48,855 bases of DNA, from positions 1 through 48,855 of the forward strand of contig JACKLP010000016.1 in assembly GCA_024235875.1 (NCBI GenBank), given 5' to 3'. The notes beneath the pieces are model-generated. The model was not told where the DNA came from, did no database searches, and saw only the letters and a program-made list of their open reading frames with translations. Position 1 is the first letter of the stretch, and the number at the start of each line of letters is the position of its first letter. Made by a program: the position numbers and the translations under genes. Source of the stretch: Burkholderiaceae bacterium (GTDB taxonomy: Bacteria > Pseudomonadota > Gammaproteobacteria > Burkholderiales > Burkholderiaceae_E). This document shows, piece by piece, positions 1 through 8,235 of this stretch.

Positions 1-288
1 TGCGCGGCCAGGCTGCTCGAGCGATTGCGCCTGCCCGAGTCGGTCTGGCATCTGCCGCCGGCGACCTTCTCCGGTGGCGAACAGCAGCGGGTGAACCTGG
101 CGCGCGGGCTGGTGCGGCCCGCGCCCGTGCTGCTGCTGGACGAACCGACCGCTTCGCTCGATGCGGCCAACCGCGAGGTGGTGGTCGAGCTCATCCACGA
201 GGCCAAGCGTCGCGGCGCGACCATCGTCGGGATCTTCCACGACGAGGCCGTTCGCGACGCGGTGGCCGATCGCGAGGTCGCATTGTGA
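1..288 (+). CDS. phnL: C-P lyase subsystem ABC-type protein PhnL, C-terminal part (cut by window start)
   Basis: The frame is open from base 1, so the N-terminus with the Walker A loop lies outside the window. The visible 95 residues carry the ABC signature (TFSGGEQQRVNLARGL), the Walker B/D-loop stretch LLLDEPTASLD and an H-loop histidine in GIFHDEAVR. PhnL is an ABC-type ATPase of the carbon-phosphorus lyase machinery, acting with PhnGHIJK in forming ribose-1-phosphonate triphosphate. The stop codon overlaps the GTG start of phnM by four bases (GTGA), implying translational coupling. The assignment to PhnL rather than a generic ABC protein rests on the coupled phnM and the phnCDE genes nearby. 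Confidence 0.9.
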   Translation, partial: CAARLLERLRLPESVWHLPPATFSGGEQQRVNLARGLVRPAPVLLLDEPTASLDAANREVVVELIHEAKRRGATIVGIFHDEAVRDAVADREVAL

Positions 289-1502
289 GCGTGACCCGGC
301 ACACCGGCCCGTCGGCCGCCTTGGGCGCGGCTGCGGCATCCGAGTCGACGCGGGAATCCAGCCGCGCCGAGACCGTCTTGCGCAATCTTCGCCTGGTCCT
401 GGCGAACGATGTGATCCGGGCGACGGTGCAGCTCATCGACGGCAGAATCGCCGCCGTCGCCGACGGAGGCACCAGCGTGCGCGGCGCGATCGACCTCGAC
501 GGCGACTACTTGCTGCCCGGCCTGGTCGAACTGCATACCGACAATCTCGAGCGGCACATGATGCCCAGGCCTCGAACCAGCTTTCCGGCGCAGCCCGCGA
601 TCCTCGCGCACGACGCCGAGCTCGTCGCGGCCGGGATCACGACGGTCCTCGACGCGATCGGCGTCGGTGATCCTTACGACGAGGGCTTCCGGGCCGCGGA
701 CCAGGGCCGCTTGCTCGAGTTGCTCGACTCGCTCCAGGCTCACGGCGTCTTGCGCGCCGACCACCATGTCCATGTGCGCTGCGAGCTGCCCGCCCCCAAT
801 GCCCGCGCCTTGTTCTCGGCCTTCGAGCACAGCGAGCGCGTGCGCCTGATCTCCTTGATGGATCACACGCCGGGCCAGCGCCAGTGGACCAATGCCGAGC
901 ATGCGCGCGTCTATTACACCGGCAAGAAGGGCTGGACGAACGCCCGCTTCGACGAAGAGCTGCGACTCGCGCCGATGCGCCAGGCACAGCATGCCCAGCC
1001 GAATCGACGCTACTTCGTCGACCATGCCAGGACCCGCGGCGTTCCGCTGGCGACCCACGACGACACCACCGTCTCGCATGTCGACGAAGCGCACGACGAA
1101 GGGGCCTCGATCTGCGAGTTCCCGACGACCCTGGCGGCGGCTCGCCGAGCCCGCGAACTCGGCATGGCGACCATCGCGGGTGCCCCGAACGTCGTGCGTG
1201 GCGGGTCTCACTCGGGCAACGTGGCCGCGGTCGAACTGGCCCGCGCGGGCCTGCTCGACGTCCTGTCCTCCGACTACGTCCCGGCCAGCCTGATCCATGC
1301 GGCCTGGCAACTCCAGCGCGACGCCGACATGAGCTTGCCGCGATCGGTCGCGACGGTCAGCTCGAACGCCGCCGCCGCGATCGGCCTGGCGGACCGCGGC
1401 GAGGTACGCCCCGGTGCGCGCGCCGACCTGGTCCGTGTGAGGGAAGTTCACGGACACCCCGCCGTTCGCGACGTATGGACCCGCGGCATTCGCGTTCACT
1501 GA
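285..1502 (+). CDS. phnM: Alpha-D-ribose 1-methylphosphonate 5-triphosphate diphosphatase PhnM
   Basis: 405 residues, amidohydrolase superfamily. PhnM removes pyrophosphate from the ribose phosphonate triphosphate before C-P bond cleavage. Visible motifs are ELHTDNLERH (about residues 82-91), the characteristic LMDHTPGQRQW, and ATHDDTT with metal-ligand type His/Asp. The last third holds GAPNVVRGGSHSGN and SSDYVPASL, both typical of PhnM. The GTG start overlaps the phnL stop by four bases. It leaves about 30 residues before the usual PhnM beginning (near LRNLRLVLANDVI), so a later start cannot be excluded. It is the last gene of its operon and faces a hairpin. Confidence 0.95.
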   Translation: MSVTRHTGPSAALGAAAASESTRESSRAETVLRNLRLVLANDVIRATVQLIDGRIAAVADGGTSVRGAIDLDGDYLLPGLVELHTDNLERHMMPRPRTSFPAQPAILAHDAELVAAGITTVLDAIGVGDPYDEGFRAADQGRLLELLDSLQAHGVLRADHHVHVRCELPAPNARALFSAFEHSERVRLISLMDHTPGQRQWTNAEHARVYYTGKKGWTNARFDEELRLAPMRQAQHAQPNRRYFVDHARTRGVPLATHDDTTVSHVDEAHDEGASICEFPTTLAAARRARELGMATIAGAPNVVRGGSHSGNVAAVELARAGLLDVLSSDYVPASLIHAAWQLQRDADMSLPRSVATVSSNAAAAIGLADRGEVRPGARADLVRVREVHGHPAVRDVWTRGIRVH

Positions 1503-1507
1503 CGCCG

Positions 1508-1537
1508 CGGGCACCGCTCGATGCGCAGCGGTGCCCG
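1508..1537. terminator. Hairpin in the convergent gap between phnM and the HD-domain gene
   Basis: A perfect 11-bp GC-rich stem (1508-1518 with 1527-1537) encloses an 8-base loop. It lies between two converging stop codons, so it could end transcription in both directions. There is no T-run on either side, so it is not a textbook intrinsic terminator. Confidence 0.6.
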
Positions 1538-1542
1538 GGTGC

Positions 1543-2097
1543 TCAGCGTGCCCTCGCGACTCGCCTGACGATCTGCATGTAGTGCGCAAGCGGCGGCGTC
1601 GGGCGACCGGAAACCTTGGCCAGGTCGTCCCAGCGGCGCAGGCTGACCGCGGCCTGGCCATGCCGGTCCCGGGCGAATGCATGGGCCTCGTCGTTCGACA
1701 TCGGTCCGCCCTGCAACAGCAGCGTATGTCGCGAGGCCGGGCTCAGCAGGTCGTGATAGCCGGTCTCCACGGCGCAGAGGTAGCGCTTGGCCGCCACGTG
1801 CAGTCGGATCGGCTCGGTGACCTCGGGCGGTGTCTCGCGCTCGAGCAGGCGGCAGCCGAGCAACTCATGGACATCGTTGCGCTTGCCCGACGGATCGTCC
1901 TCGACCAGGAGATGGCCGACGTCATGCAACAGGGCCGCCGCGACCAAGGGTTCCGGCGCGTGCGCCCATTCGGCGAGTTGCGCGCACTGCAGCGCATGCT
2001 CCAGGGCGGTCACGGATTCCTCGTGGGGCCCGGTGTAGCGTCGATTCCCTTGCGCGGTGAGCAGGTTCTCGAGCCAGCGAAGGTCGGGTATCGGCAT
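1543..2097 (-). CDS. Phosphonate-operon HD-domain protein (PhnZ-like candidate oxygenase)
   Basis: 184 residues, HD superfamily, matching the small HDIG family linked to phosphonate degradation operons. Candidate metal ligands are H34 (LEHALQ), H58-D59 (LLHDVGH), H77, H100 and D157/D158 (WDDLAKV). The first three fall at the numbering I recall for the diiron oxygenase PhnZ, which oxidises 2-amino-1-hydroxyethylphosphonate. Its Fe/2-oxoglutarate partner PhnY is not in the window. The gene follows phnE by 12 bases on the same strand, so it is probably the last gene of the phnCDE operon. Oxygenase activity is inferred; a phosphohydrolase role is the alternative. Confidence 0.8.
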   Translation of the reverse strand: MPIPDLRWLENLLTAQGNRRYTGPHEESVTALEHALQCAQLAEWAHAPEPLVAAALLHDVGHLLVEDDPSGKRNDVHELLGCRLLERETPPEVTEPIRLHVAAKRYLCAVETGYHDLLSPASRHTLLLQGGPMSNDEAHAFARDRHGQAAVSLRRWDDLAKVSGRPTPPLAHYMQIVRRVARAR

Positions 2098-2109
2098 GGC
2101 GTCTGATAC

Positions 2110-2937
2110 TCAGATGAGGCGCTTGCGGACCTGCGCCGAGACGAGATCGAGTCCGGTGACCACGACGGTCAGCATCAACAGAACGGCCGCGGTCTGCGCG
2201 TACTGGAAGCTACGGATCACGTCCCACAGCACCATGCCGATGCCGCCGGCTCCCACCATCCCGACGACCGACGCCGAGCGGATGTTCGCTTCGAAGCGAT
2301 AGAGGGTGAATGAAATCCACAACGGCATCACCTGCGGAATCACGCCGAACGCGATCTCTTCGATCTTGCGCGCACCCGTCGCGCGGATCCCTTCCAACGG
2401 TTGCGGATCGATCGCCTCGACCGCCTCGGCGAAGAGCTTGGCCAGGGTCCCGGTCGTGTGGACCCATAGCGCCAGCACGCCGGCAAAGGGTCCAAGACCC
2501 ACGACGACCACGAACAGCAGCGCGAAAACCATTTCATTGATGGAGCGAGCGGCGTCCATCACCCGTCGCGCAGGCTGGTACACCCACCAGGGCACCATGT
2601 TCGACGCACTCAGCAGCCCGAACGGGACGGCCGAGATTACCGCCAGCACCGTACCCCAGATGGCGATCTGTACCGTGATCAGCGATTCCTGGGCGTAGAA
2701 GCGCCACTCGCCGAAATCCGGCGGGAAGAAGCCGCGCAGGTACTCGCCCATGTTGCCGGCGTCGCGGATCAGATCGAGCGGGCGCATCTCGGCGCCGCGC
2801 CACGACGCTGCGATCACCGCCAATACCAATGCCCACGCCGCGTAGCGCCCGAGCGAAGGCTTCGGCGGAAAGATCACCGCCGTTTCGGAAGGAGAAGGCC
2901 CGCGAGCCGGGCTCGCGGGCAAGGGGGTCGACGTCAT
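2110..2937 (-). CDS. phnE: Phosphonate ABC transporter permease PhnE
   Basis: 275 residues, inner-membrane permease of the PhnCDE importer. After a proline-rich N-terminus, hydrophobic segments begin at about residue 32 (RYAAWALVLAVIAASW) and recur through the protein. The EAA-type loop that contacts the ATPase is visible as EAVEAIDPQPLEGIRATGA, followed by VIPQVMPLW. It lies 34 bases after phnD and 12 before the HD gene. The first codons contain a strong inverted repeat (2898-2920). An internal GTG at codon 21 would avoid it, but has no Shine-Dalgarno, so the ATG at 2937 is kept. Confidence 0.93.
   Translation of the reverse strand: MTSTPLPASPARGPSPSETAVIFPPKPSLGRYAAWALVLAVIAASWRGAEMRPLDLIRDAGNMGEYLRGFFPPDFGEWRFYAQESLITVQIAIWGTVLAVISAVPFGLLSASNMVPWWVYQPARRVMDAARSINEMVFALLFVVVVGLGPFAGVLALWVHTTGTLAKLFAEAVEAIDPQPLEGIRATGARKIEEIAFGVIPQVMPLWISFTLYRFEANIRSASVVGMVGAGGIGMVLWDVIRSFQYAQTAAVLLMLTVVVTGLDLVSAQVRKRLI
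2898..2920 (-). repeat. Inverted repeat in the first codons of phnE
   Basis: Two perfect 9-base arms (2898-2906 and 2912-2920) around a 5-base loop, inside codons 6-13 of phnE and just after phnD. In RNA it forms a very stable hairpin. It may dampen phnE translation, or protect the phnD message so that binding protein exceeds permease. Both roles are inference. Confidence 0.5.
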
Positions 2938-2971
2938 CGTCGCAGACCGCCCGAACTATGCTGATAGCCGA

Positions 2972-3940
2972 TCACTTCTTCGCGACCTTCTCGCGCAGTG
3001 CATCGAGCTTGGATTCGATCTCGCGGATGCGGCGATCGCGTTCTTCCGCGGCCAGCTTCTTGTCGGCCTGCAGCTTGGTCTTGGCCTTCACGAGCTCGAG
3101 CTGGCGGATCGTGACGAGCTGACGATCGGAGGAGGACTTGAAGCCACCGAGGTTGAGGCCGTGCAGCACCTTCAGTTCGTTGCCGCCCTTGCCGTAGGCC
3201 AGGAGGAAATCGCGTACCTTCGCCTTCATGGCGGGGTCGAGGTCCTTGCGCCATACCAGCGGGTCGCTCGGGATGATGGGCGAGCGCCAGACTTCGCGCA
3301 CCAACTTCGCCTTGTCGGGATGGGAGCGGGAGAATCGCTCGAGATTCTCGGTGTTGTTCGTGGCCGCATCGACCTGACCGGATACGACGGCCAGCAGGTT
3401 GGTCTCGTGGTTGGAGCGGACCGTGCGCTTGAAATCCTTGACCGGATCGATCTTGTTCAGCGCGAACGCATAGTAGCCCGGCACCACGGTGCCGCTGGTG
3501 GAGTTGGGATCGCCGAAGCCGAACTTCAACTCCTTGCGGTGAGCCAGGACCTCGTCCAGGGACTTGAGCTTGCTGTCGTTCCTGACCACGATCAGCGAGT
3601 AGTAGCCCTCGGTGCCGTCCTTGCCAACGGTCTTGGCGAACACCTCGCCGTTCGAGCGATCGACCGCCTCGATGGCCGACTTGTTGCCGAACCAGGCGAC
3701 CTGCACCTTGTTGAAGCGCATCGCCTCGATGATGCCGGCATAGTCGGGCGCGAAGAAGGCGTTGACCTTGATCCCGGTGGCCTTCTGCATGTCGGCGAGC
3801 AAGGGCGTCCAGTTCGCCTTGAGGTTTTGCGTCGACTCGGTCGAGATGATGCCGAAGTTGAGCTCGGCCGCCTTGGCATGGGCGCTGGCGGCAATCGCGG
3901 CAACGAGCACCGCGCTACTTAGAAAGACACGTCGTTTCAC
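2972..3940 (-). CDS. phnD: Phosphonate ABC transporter substrate-binding protein PhnD
   Basis: 322 residues from a GTG start with AGGAGAG about 8 bases upstream. The frame continues upstream into phnC, but the signal peptide (MKRRVFLSSAVLVAAIAAS) fixes this start. The mature protein shows strong PhnD signatures, FFAPDYAGIIEAMRFNKVQ and AWFGNKSAIEAVDR, then the second lobe with GFGDPNSTSGTVVPGYY. It binds phosphonates in the periplasm and delivers them to PhnE/PhnC. The last about 55 residues are rich in Lys, Arg and Glu and probably form a helix or coiled coil. It sits between phnC (37 bases upstream) and phnE. Confidence 0.95.
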   Translation of the reverse strand: MKRRVFLSSAVLVAAIAASAHAKAAELNFGIISTESTQNLKANWTPLLADMQKATGIKVNAFFAPDYAGIIEAMRFNKVQVAWFGNKSAIEAVDRSNGEVFAKTVGKDGTEGYYSLIVVRNDSKLKSLDEVLAHRKELKFGFGDPNSTSGTVVPGYYAFALNKIDPVKDFKRTVRSNHETNLLAVVSGQVDAATNNTENLERFSRSHPDKAKLVREVWRSPIIPSDPLVWRKDLDPAMKAKVRDFLLAYGKGGNELKVLHGLNLGGFKSSSDRQLVTIRQLELVKAKTKLQADKKLAAEERDRRIREIESKLDALREKVAKK

Positions 3941-3977
3941 CTTCTCTCTCCTGCTGTATTGGATGCGGTTGATTTCG

Positions 3978-4805
3978 TCAGGCCGTCGCGGATGCGACTC
4001 TTGGGCCGACCGTCGAGACAGCCGGCGAGGACGCGTTGAACATCGACTCGCTCTGGGTCCCATAGAGCGAGCGCAGTCGTTGGGGGGTCAACTCGCGCGT
4101 GTCGCCGTCATAGACGATGCGGCCGTCACGCAGTGCGATCGTTCGCGCGCAATAGGCAAAGGCGAAGTCCACCTGGTGCAGCGAAACCACCACCGTGATC
4201 TGCCGGGACGCGGCGAGCGCGGTGAGCAAGCCCATCACCCGGTGGCTCGACTCCGGGTCCAGCGAGGCGATCGGCTCGTCGGCAAGCACCATCCGCGCGC
4301 CCTGGACGATCGCCCGCGAGATCGCGGCACGTTGCTGTTGGCCGCCGGACAATGTGGATGCCCGCTGCCAGGCGCAGTTCTCGATCCCCACCCGGGCAAG
4401 CGCTTCCCAGGCCCGGATGTACTCGTCCCTGGGAAACCGGCGCAGCAGATTGCGCCAGGCCGGGTGGCGATGCAGGCCGCCGGCCAGCACGTTGATCATC
4501 ACCGGCAGGCGGTCGACCAGATTGAATTGCTGGAAGATCGTGGCGATCTGGCTGCGCTGTCGCCGAATGTCGCGGCATAGGCGCCCACCGGCCTGAAGGG
4601 ACTTCCCCAGCATCTCGACCTCGCCGGCGCCGCGATCGGCGATCTCGAGGCCGCTCAGAATGCGCAGCAGGGTCGACTTTCCCGAGCCCGACGCGCCCAG
4701 CAGTGCCACGGTTTCGCCTTCGCGGACCGAGAACCCGACGCGATCGAGGGCGCGGTGCGAACCGAAAGTCTTGCTGATCTCCGAGACCCGAATCGCCGTC
4801 GACAT
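3978..4805 (-). CDS. phnC: Phosphonate ABC transporter ATP-binding protein PhnC
   Basis: 275 residues, cytoplasmic ATPase of the phosphonate importer. Walker A is GASGSGKST (about residues 37-45), the Q-loop is in TIFQQFNLVDRL, the signature is LSGGQQQRAAISRAI, Walker B is MVLADEPIASLDPES, and the H-loop follows in VVSLHQVDFA. The ATG at 4805 is chosen because it has a good Shine-Dalgarno (GGGAGG) and because family members begin just before the first ABC beta-strand; the frame is open far upstream without meaning. First gene of the minus-strand phnCDE-HD operon, divergent from hpaD with 193 bases between starts. Confidence 0.95.
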   Translation of the reverse strand: MSTAIRVSEISKTFGSHRALDRVGFSVREGETVALLGASGSGKSTLLRILSGLEIADRGAGEVEMLGKSLQAGGRLCRDIRRQRSQIATIFQQFNLVDRLPVMINVLAGGLHRHPAWRNLLRRFPRDEYIRAWEALARVGIENCAWQRASTLSGGQQQRAAISRAIVQGARMVLADEPIASLDPESSHRVMGLLTALAASRQITVVVSLHQVDFAFAYCARTIALRDGRIVYDGDTRELTPQRLRSLYGTQSESMFNASSPAVSTVGPRVASATA

Positions 4806-4838
4806 GTCGTCCTCCCCGATGGGACGGGACGATAGAGG

Positions 4839-4856
4839 CCGTGTGTTACGACACGG
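4839..4856. promoter_or_regulatory. Palindrome in the phnC/hpaD divergent region
   Basis: Six-base arms CCGTGT and ACACGG separated by GTTACG, 34 bases upstream of the phnC start. The position suits an operator for phnC. A GATAAT hexamer on the plus strand at 4894-4899 could be the -10 of hpaD, although no good -35 precedes it. No regulator gene is adjacent, and the site does not resemble a Pho box. Confidence 0.35.
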
Positions 4857-4998
4857 AGACGATCGAACCGACAGATCGCTGCGCGGCTTCGGCGATAATC
4901 GACGGGCGTGGGGCGGCCCGATCGAGCGTGAAGAGGTCGACCGCGCGTGCGGGCCGGCACGTCGACCCGTCCTCAAGCGCCTCGCCCGGAGACCGATC

Positions 4999-5925
4999 AT
5001 GGGAAAACTCGCACTCGTCGCCAAGATCACCCACGTACCGTCGATGTACCTCAGCGAGCTCGACGGCCCGCGCAAGGGCACCCGCCAGGACGCGATCGAC
5101 GGCCACCTCGAGATCGGCCGGCGCTGCCGCGAACTGGGCGTGGACACGATCGTGGTGTTCGACACCCACTGGCTGGTCAACGCCAGCTACCACATCAACT
5201 GTGCGCCGCACTTCAAGGGGCTCTACACCAGCAACGAGTTGCCGCACTTCATCAGCAACATGAACTACGAGTTTCCCGGCAACCCGGCGCTCGGCAAGCT
5301 GCTGGCCGCGACCTGCAACGAGATGGGCGTGGAGGCGCTGGCGCACGATGCCACCACGCTGGCGCCCGAATACGGCACGCTGGTGCCGATGCGCTACATG
5401 AACACCGACCAGCATTTCAAGGTGGTGTCGGTGTCGGCGCTTTGCACGGTGCACTACCTGAACGACAGCGCCCGCCTGGGCTGGGCCATGCGCAAGGCGA
5501 TCGAGGACCACTACGACGGCACGGTGGCCTTCTTCGCGAGTGGGTCCCTGAGCCACCGCTTCGCGCAGAACGGCCTGGCGCCCGAGTTCGGCTTCAAGAT
5601 CTGGTCGCCCTTTCTGGAGCACCTCGACGAGGAAGTGATCCGCATGTGGACATCGGGCCAGTGGCAGGATTTCTGCGCGATGCTGCCCGAGTACGCGGTC
5701 AAGGGCCACGGCGAGGGCTTCATGCACGACACCGCGATGATGCTCGGCGCCCTCGGCTGGTCGGCCTACGACGCCCCGGCCGAAGTGATCACGCCATATT
5801 TCGGGGCCTCGGGTACCGGCCAGATCAACGTGGTGTTTCCGGTCACGCCGCAGGACGGGCATGCGATCCCGCCCGCGCAGGCCTCGGCGGCCGAGGGCTT
5901 CACCGCGGTTTCCACCCGGATCTGA
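4999..5925 (+). CDS. hpaD: 3,4-dihydroxyphenylacetate (homoprotocatechuate) 2,3-dioxygenase
   Basis: 308 residues, class III (LigB-type) extradiol ring-cleavage dioxygenase. It begins MGKLALVAKITHVPSMYLSE, nearly the same as characterised HpaD/HpcB proteins, and keeps YTSNELPHFI, YGTLVPMRYMN and ASGSLSHRF. Predicted Fe(II) ligands are H12, H57 (FDTHW) and E239 (GHGEG). It opens the ring of homoprotocatechuate to 5-carboxymethyl-2-hydroxymuconate semialdehyde. The ATG is chosen from homology and a GGAG 8 bases upstream. No other hpa pathway gene is visible, so this copy is an orphan beside the phosphonate genes. Its true substrate could be another catechol. Confidence 0.93.
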   Translation: MGKLALVAKITHVPSMYLSELDGPRKGTRQDAIDGHLEIGRRCRELGVDTIVVFDTHWLVNASYHINCAPHFKGLYTSNELPHFISNMNYEFPGNPALGKLLAATCNEMGVEALAHDATTLAPEYGTLVPMRYMNTDQHFKVVSVSALCTVHYLNDSARLGWAMRKAIEDHYDGTVAFFASGSLSHRFAQNGLAPEFGFKIWSPFLEHLDEEVIRMWTSGQWQDFCAMLPEYAVKGHGEGFMHDTAMMLGALGWSAYDAPAEVITPYFGASGTGQINVVFPVTPQDGHAIPPAQASAAEGFTAVSTRI

Positions 5926-5955
5926 GCACGACAAGGCGGCTCCCGGCCGCGGCGA

Positions 5956-6546
5956 TCAATCCGCCGGCAACGGCGCCGGATTCATCACGTCGGGCGTGCA
6001 CCCGCTCTTGACGACGGCCGCGGGGTTCCCGGCCACCACCGAATGGGCGGGTACATCCTCGGTGATCACGGCGCCGGCGGCGATCCGGCTGCCGCGTCCG
6101 ATCGTCACGCCTCCGATGATCACCGCATGCGGCCCCACGAAGACCTCGTCCTCGATCACCGGGTATTCGACCAGGCGCTCGCCACTCGGGGCGATCCGAT
6201 CCCGCCGTCCCAGCGTCACGCCGTGGAAGAGCGTCACATTGCGCCCGATCCGGGCCTCCTGGTTCACCACCAGCCCCCAGCCGTGCGTCAGCGCCAGGCC
6301 GGCGCCCACGGTCGTTCGCCAGGGCAGGTCCATCGCGGCCAGCGAGGTCGTGAGCCGGTGCAGCAGCTTGCACGGCGGCAGCATCAGGCGCGCGAGCGGG
6401 TTGGCCCGCGAGACACCCTGGCACAGCCGCAGCGAGACCAGCACGCGAAAGGTCCGGTTGGCCAGGAAGCCCTTGGCCAGGGCGGCCATGGAGAAGCGCC
6501 CGTACTGGCGGTGGGTGTCGGCCTTCAGGTCGGTCCAGGAACTCAT
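5956..6546 (-). CDS. Serine acetyltransferase-like hexapeptide-repeat acyltransferase
   Basis: 196 residues. A helical N-terminus (residues 1-75) precedes a left-handed beta-helix built from hexapeptide repeats: IGRNVTLFHGVTLGRR, IEDEVFVGPHAVIIGG, and IGRGSRIAAGAVITEDVPAHSVVAGNP in adjoining turns. The layout resembles CysE-related serine O-acetyltransferases and the polysaccharide acetyltransferases derived from them. It is shorter than housekeeping CysE (about 270 residues), so an envelope-glycan or other acceptor is as likely as serine. The start has GGAGAG at the right distance. It converges on hpaD and shares no operon with a recognisable sugar gene. Confidence 0.75.
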   Translation of the reverse strand: MSSWTDLKADTHRQYGRFSMAALAKGFLANRTFRVLVSLRLCQGVSRANPLARLMLPPCKLLHRLTTSLAAMDLPWRTTVGAGLALTHGWGLVVNQEARIGRNVTLFHGVTLGRRDRIAPSGERLVEYPVIEDEVFVGPHAVIIGGVTIGRGSRIAAGAVITEDVPAHSVVAGNPAAVVKSGCTPDVMNPAPLPAD

Positions 6547-6659
6547 CGGTCTCTCCAGGCGCGCCAGCGATCGGCCCGCCGGCCCAGGTGCAATCGGGAC
6601 CGCCTACGGTAACCCGGATCGGATACCGGGCTCCATGCGCCCCCGACGCACGGCCGACG

Positions 6660-8207
6660 TCAGCCGCTCGCGCCGCCTGCCTGCTGCGCCAGATAGCGTT
6701 CGCGGATCTCGCGCTTGAGCGTCTTGGCCGCCGCGTTGCGCGGGAACTCGGCCAGCACGACGACGTCGACGATGCGCTGGAACTTCGCGCCGACACGCGC
6801 ATTGGTCCAGGCCACCAGATCGGCCGGCGTCAGCGTCTCGCCGTCGCGCAGCGTGACGGCGGCCACCGCGGACTCGCCCCAACGCGCGTCGGGAATCCCG
6901 AACACCGCGACCTCCACGACGCTCGGGTGGCCGATGACGACCTCCTCGATGTCCTTGGGATAGACGTTCACCCCGCCCGAGATGATCATGTCCTTCTTGC
7001 GATCGACCAGGAACAGGTAGCCGTCCTCGTCGACATAGCCCAGGTCGCCGGTGCGCAGCCATCCGTCCACGATCGCCTGCGCCGTGAGTTCCGGGCGCTT
7101 GTAGTAGCCGGGCATCAGGATCGGGCCGCGGCCGGCGATCTCGCCGATCTCGCCCGCCGGAAGGTCCGCGCCCTGTTCGTCGAGGATGCGCATCTCGAAG
7201 AAGGGGGGCGGCACGCCGACCGACCCCTCCTTGCGCACGGCATCGGTGCGATCGAGGATGGTCACGAAGCCCTCGGTGAGGCCGTAGAGCTCGTAGAAGC
7301 GGCCCGGCAGCTCCAGGTTGAGCCGGTGCTTGTACTTGACCGGCAGCGGCGCGCCGACGTTCTGGATCATCTGCAGCGACGCCAGTCGCTCGGGCGCATA
7401 GTGCGGATGGTTCAGCAGCGCGCTGATCTGCGCGGGCACCATCACCATGTGCGTGACCTGCGAGCGCTCGATCTCGGCCATCACCGCGTCGACATCGAAG
7501 CTCGGGTGCAGGATGTAGGTGCAACCGACGAACATCCACGGCATGAAGTCGAGCATCGCGCCGTTGAACACGATCGAGCCGGAGTGAAGCACCACGCTCT
7601 CCGGCGTCATGCGCCAGGCCGACGCGAAATGCGTGCAGTAGTTGGCGCGCACATAGTGCGTGTGCACGATCCCCTTGGGTGCGCCGGTCGTGCCGCTCGA
7701 GTACATGATGTTGTACGGGTCGTCGTCGGTGAGCGCTGCGTCCGGTGGCGCACCGGTATCGGCCGGACCGACGAACCGAGCAAAGCTGCGATAGCCGCTG
7801 GGCGGCGTATCGGTGCCGCACAACACGTAGCGATCATCGGCGATCGCGGGCAGGTCAGGGCGGATCGAATCGAGCATGCGCGCGAACGACGCGTCGGCCA
7901 GCACCATGGCGGCGTCCGCGTCGGCCAGCAGCGTGCGCAGGCCGGCGGCCTGCAGCAGCGGGCTCGCCGGCACGATCACGATCCCGGTGCACGCTGCCGC
8001 CCAATAGGCGAGCACCAGCTCCAGGCAATTGGGCAGCACCGTGGCGACCTTGTCGCCCTTGGCCAGGCCCGCATCGAGCCACCCGTTGGCGAGCTGGTTC
8101 ACGCGCGACTCGAGCGCGGCGAAACCGAGCCGCTGCTCGCCGAAGACGAGCGCGGTCTGCTCGCCGCGAAAGCGCGCGTGGCGCGACAGCAGGTGCCCGA
8201 TGTCCAT
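6660..8207 (-). CDS. AMP-forming acyl-CoA synthetase/ligase
   Basis: 515 residues, ANL superfamily. The ATP loop is YSSGTTGAPKG, the adenine-binding motif YGLTEGF, and the hinge region TGDLGYVDEDGYLF then DRKKDMIISGGVNVYPKD. The C-terminal catalytic lysine is in AAKTLKREI. It activates a carboxylic acid as acyl-AMP and forms the CoA thioester; the sequence does not fix whether the acid is fatty or aromatic. The ATG at 8207 (MDIGHLLSRHARF) is preferred because the frame upstream runs into the DUF302 gene. It follows that gene by 28 bases, probably in one operon. Confidence 0.88.
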   Translation of the reverse strand: MDIGHLLSRHARFRGEQTALVFGEQRLGFAALESRVNQLANGWLDAGLAKGDKVATVLPNCLELVLAYWAAACTGIVIVPASPLLQAAGLRTLLADADAAMVLADASFARMLDSIRPDLPAIADDRYVLCGTDTPPSGYRSFARFVGPADTGAPPDAALTDDDPYNIMYSSGTTGAPKGIVHTHYVRANYCTHFASAWRMTPESVVLHSGSIVFNGAMLDFMPWMFVGCTYILHPSFDVDAVMAEIERSQVTHMVMVPAQISALLNHPHYAPERLASLQMIQNVGAPLPVKYKHRLNLELPGRFYELYGLTEGFVTILDRTDAVRKEGSVGVPPPFFEMRILDEQGADLPAGEIGEIAGRGPILMPGYYKRPELTAQAIVDGWLRTGDLGYVDEDGYLFLVDRKKDMIISGGVNVYPKDIEEVVIGHPSVVEVAVFGIPDARWGESAVAAVTLRDGETLTPADLVAWTNARVGAKFQRIVDVVVLAEFPRNAAAKTLKREIRERYLAQQAGGASG

Positions 8208-8235
8208 CGCGATCGGGCTCGGGGCTATGCCGCCA

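Noticed and set aside
3941..4063. N-terminal extension of phnD into phnC.
   Set aside because: The GTG at 3940 has a Shine-Dalgarno and a signal peptide; the extension would bury the signal.
5935..5950. Hairpin between hpaD and the acetyltransferase gene.
   Set aside because: Only five pairs and no T-run; common by chance at this GC content.
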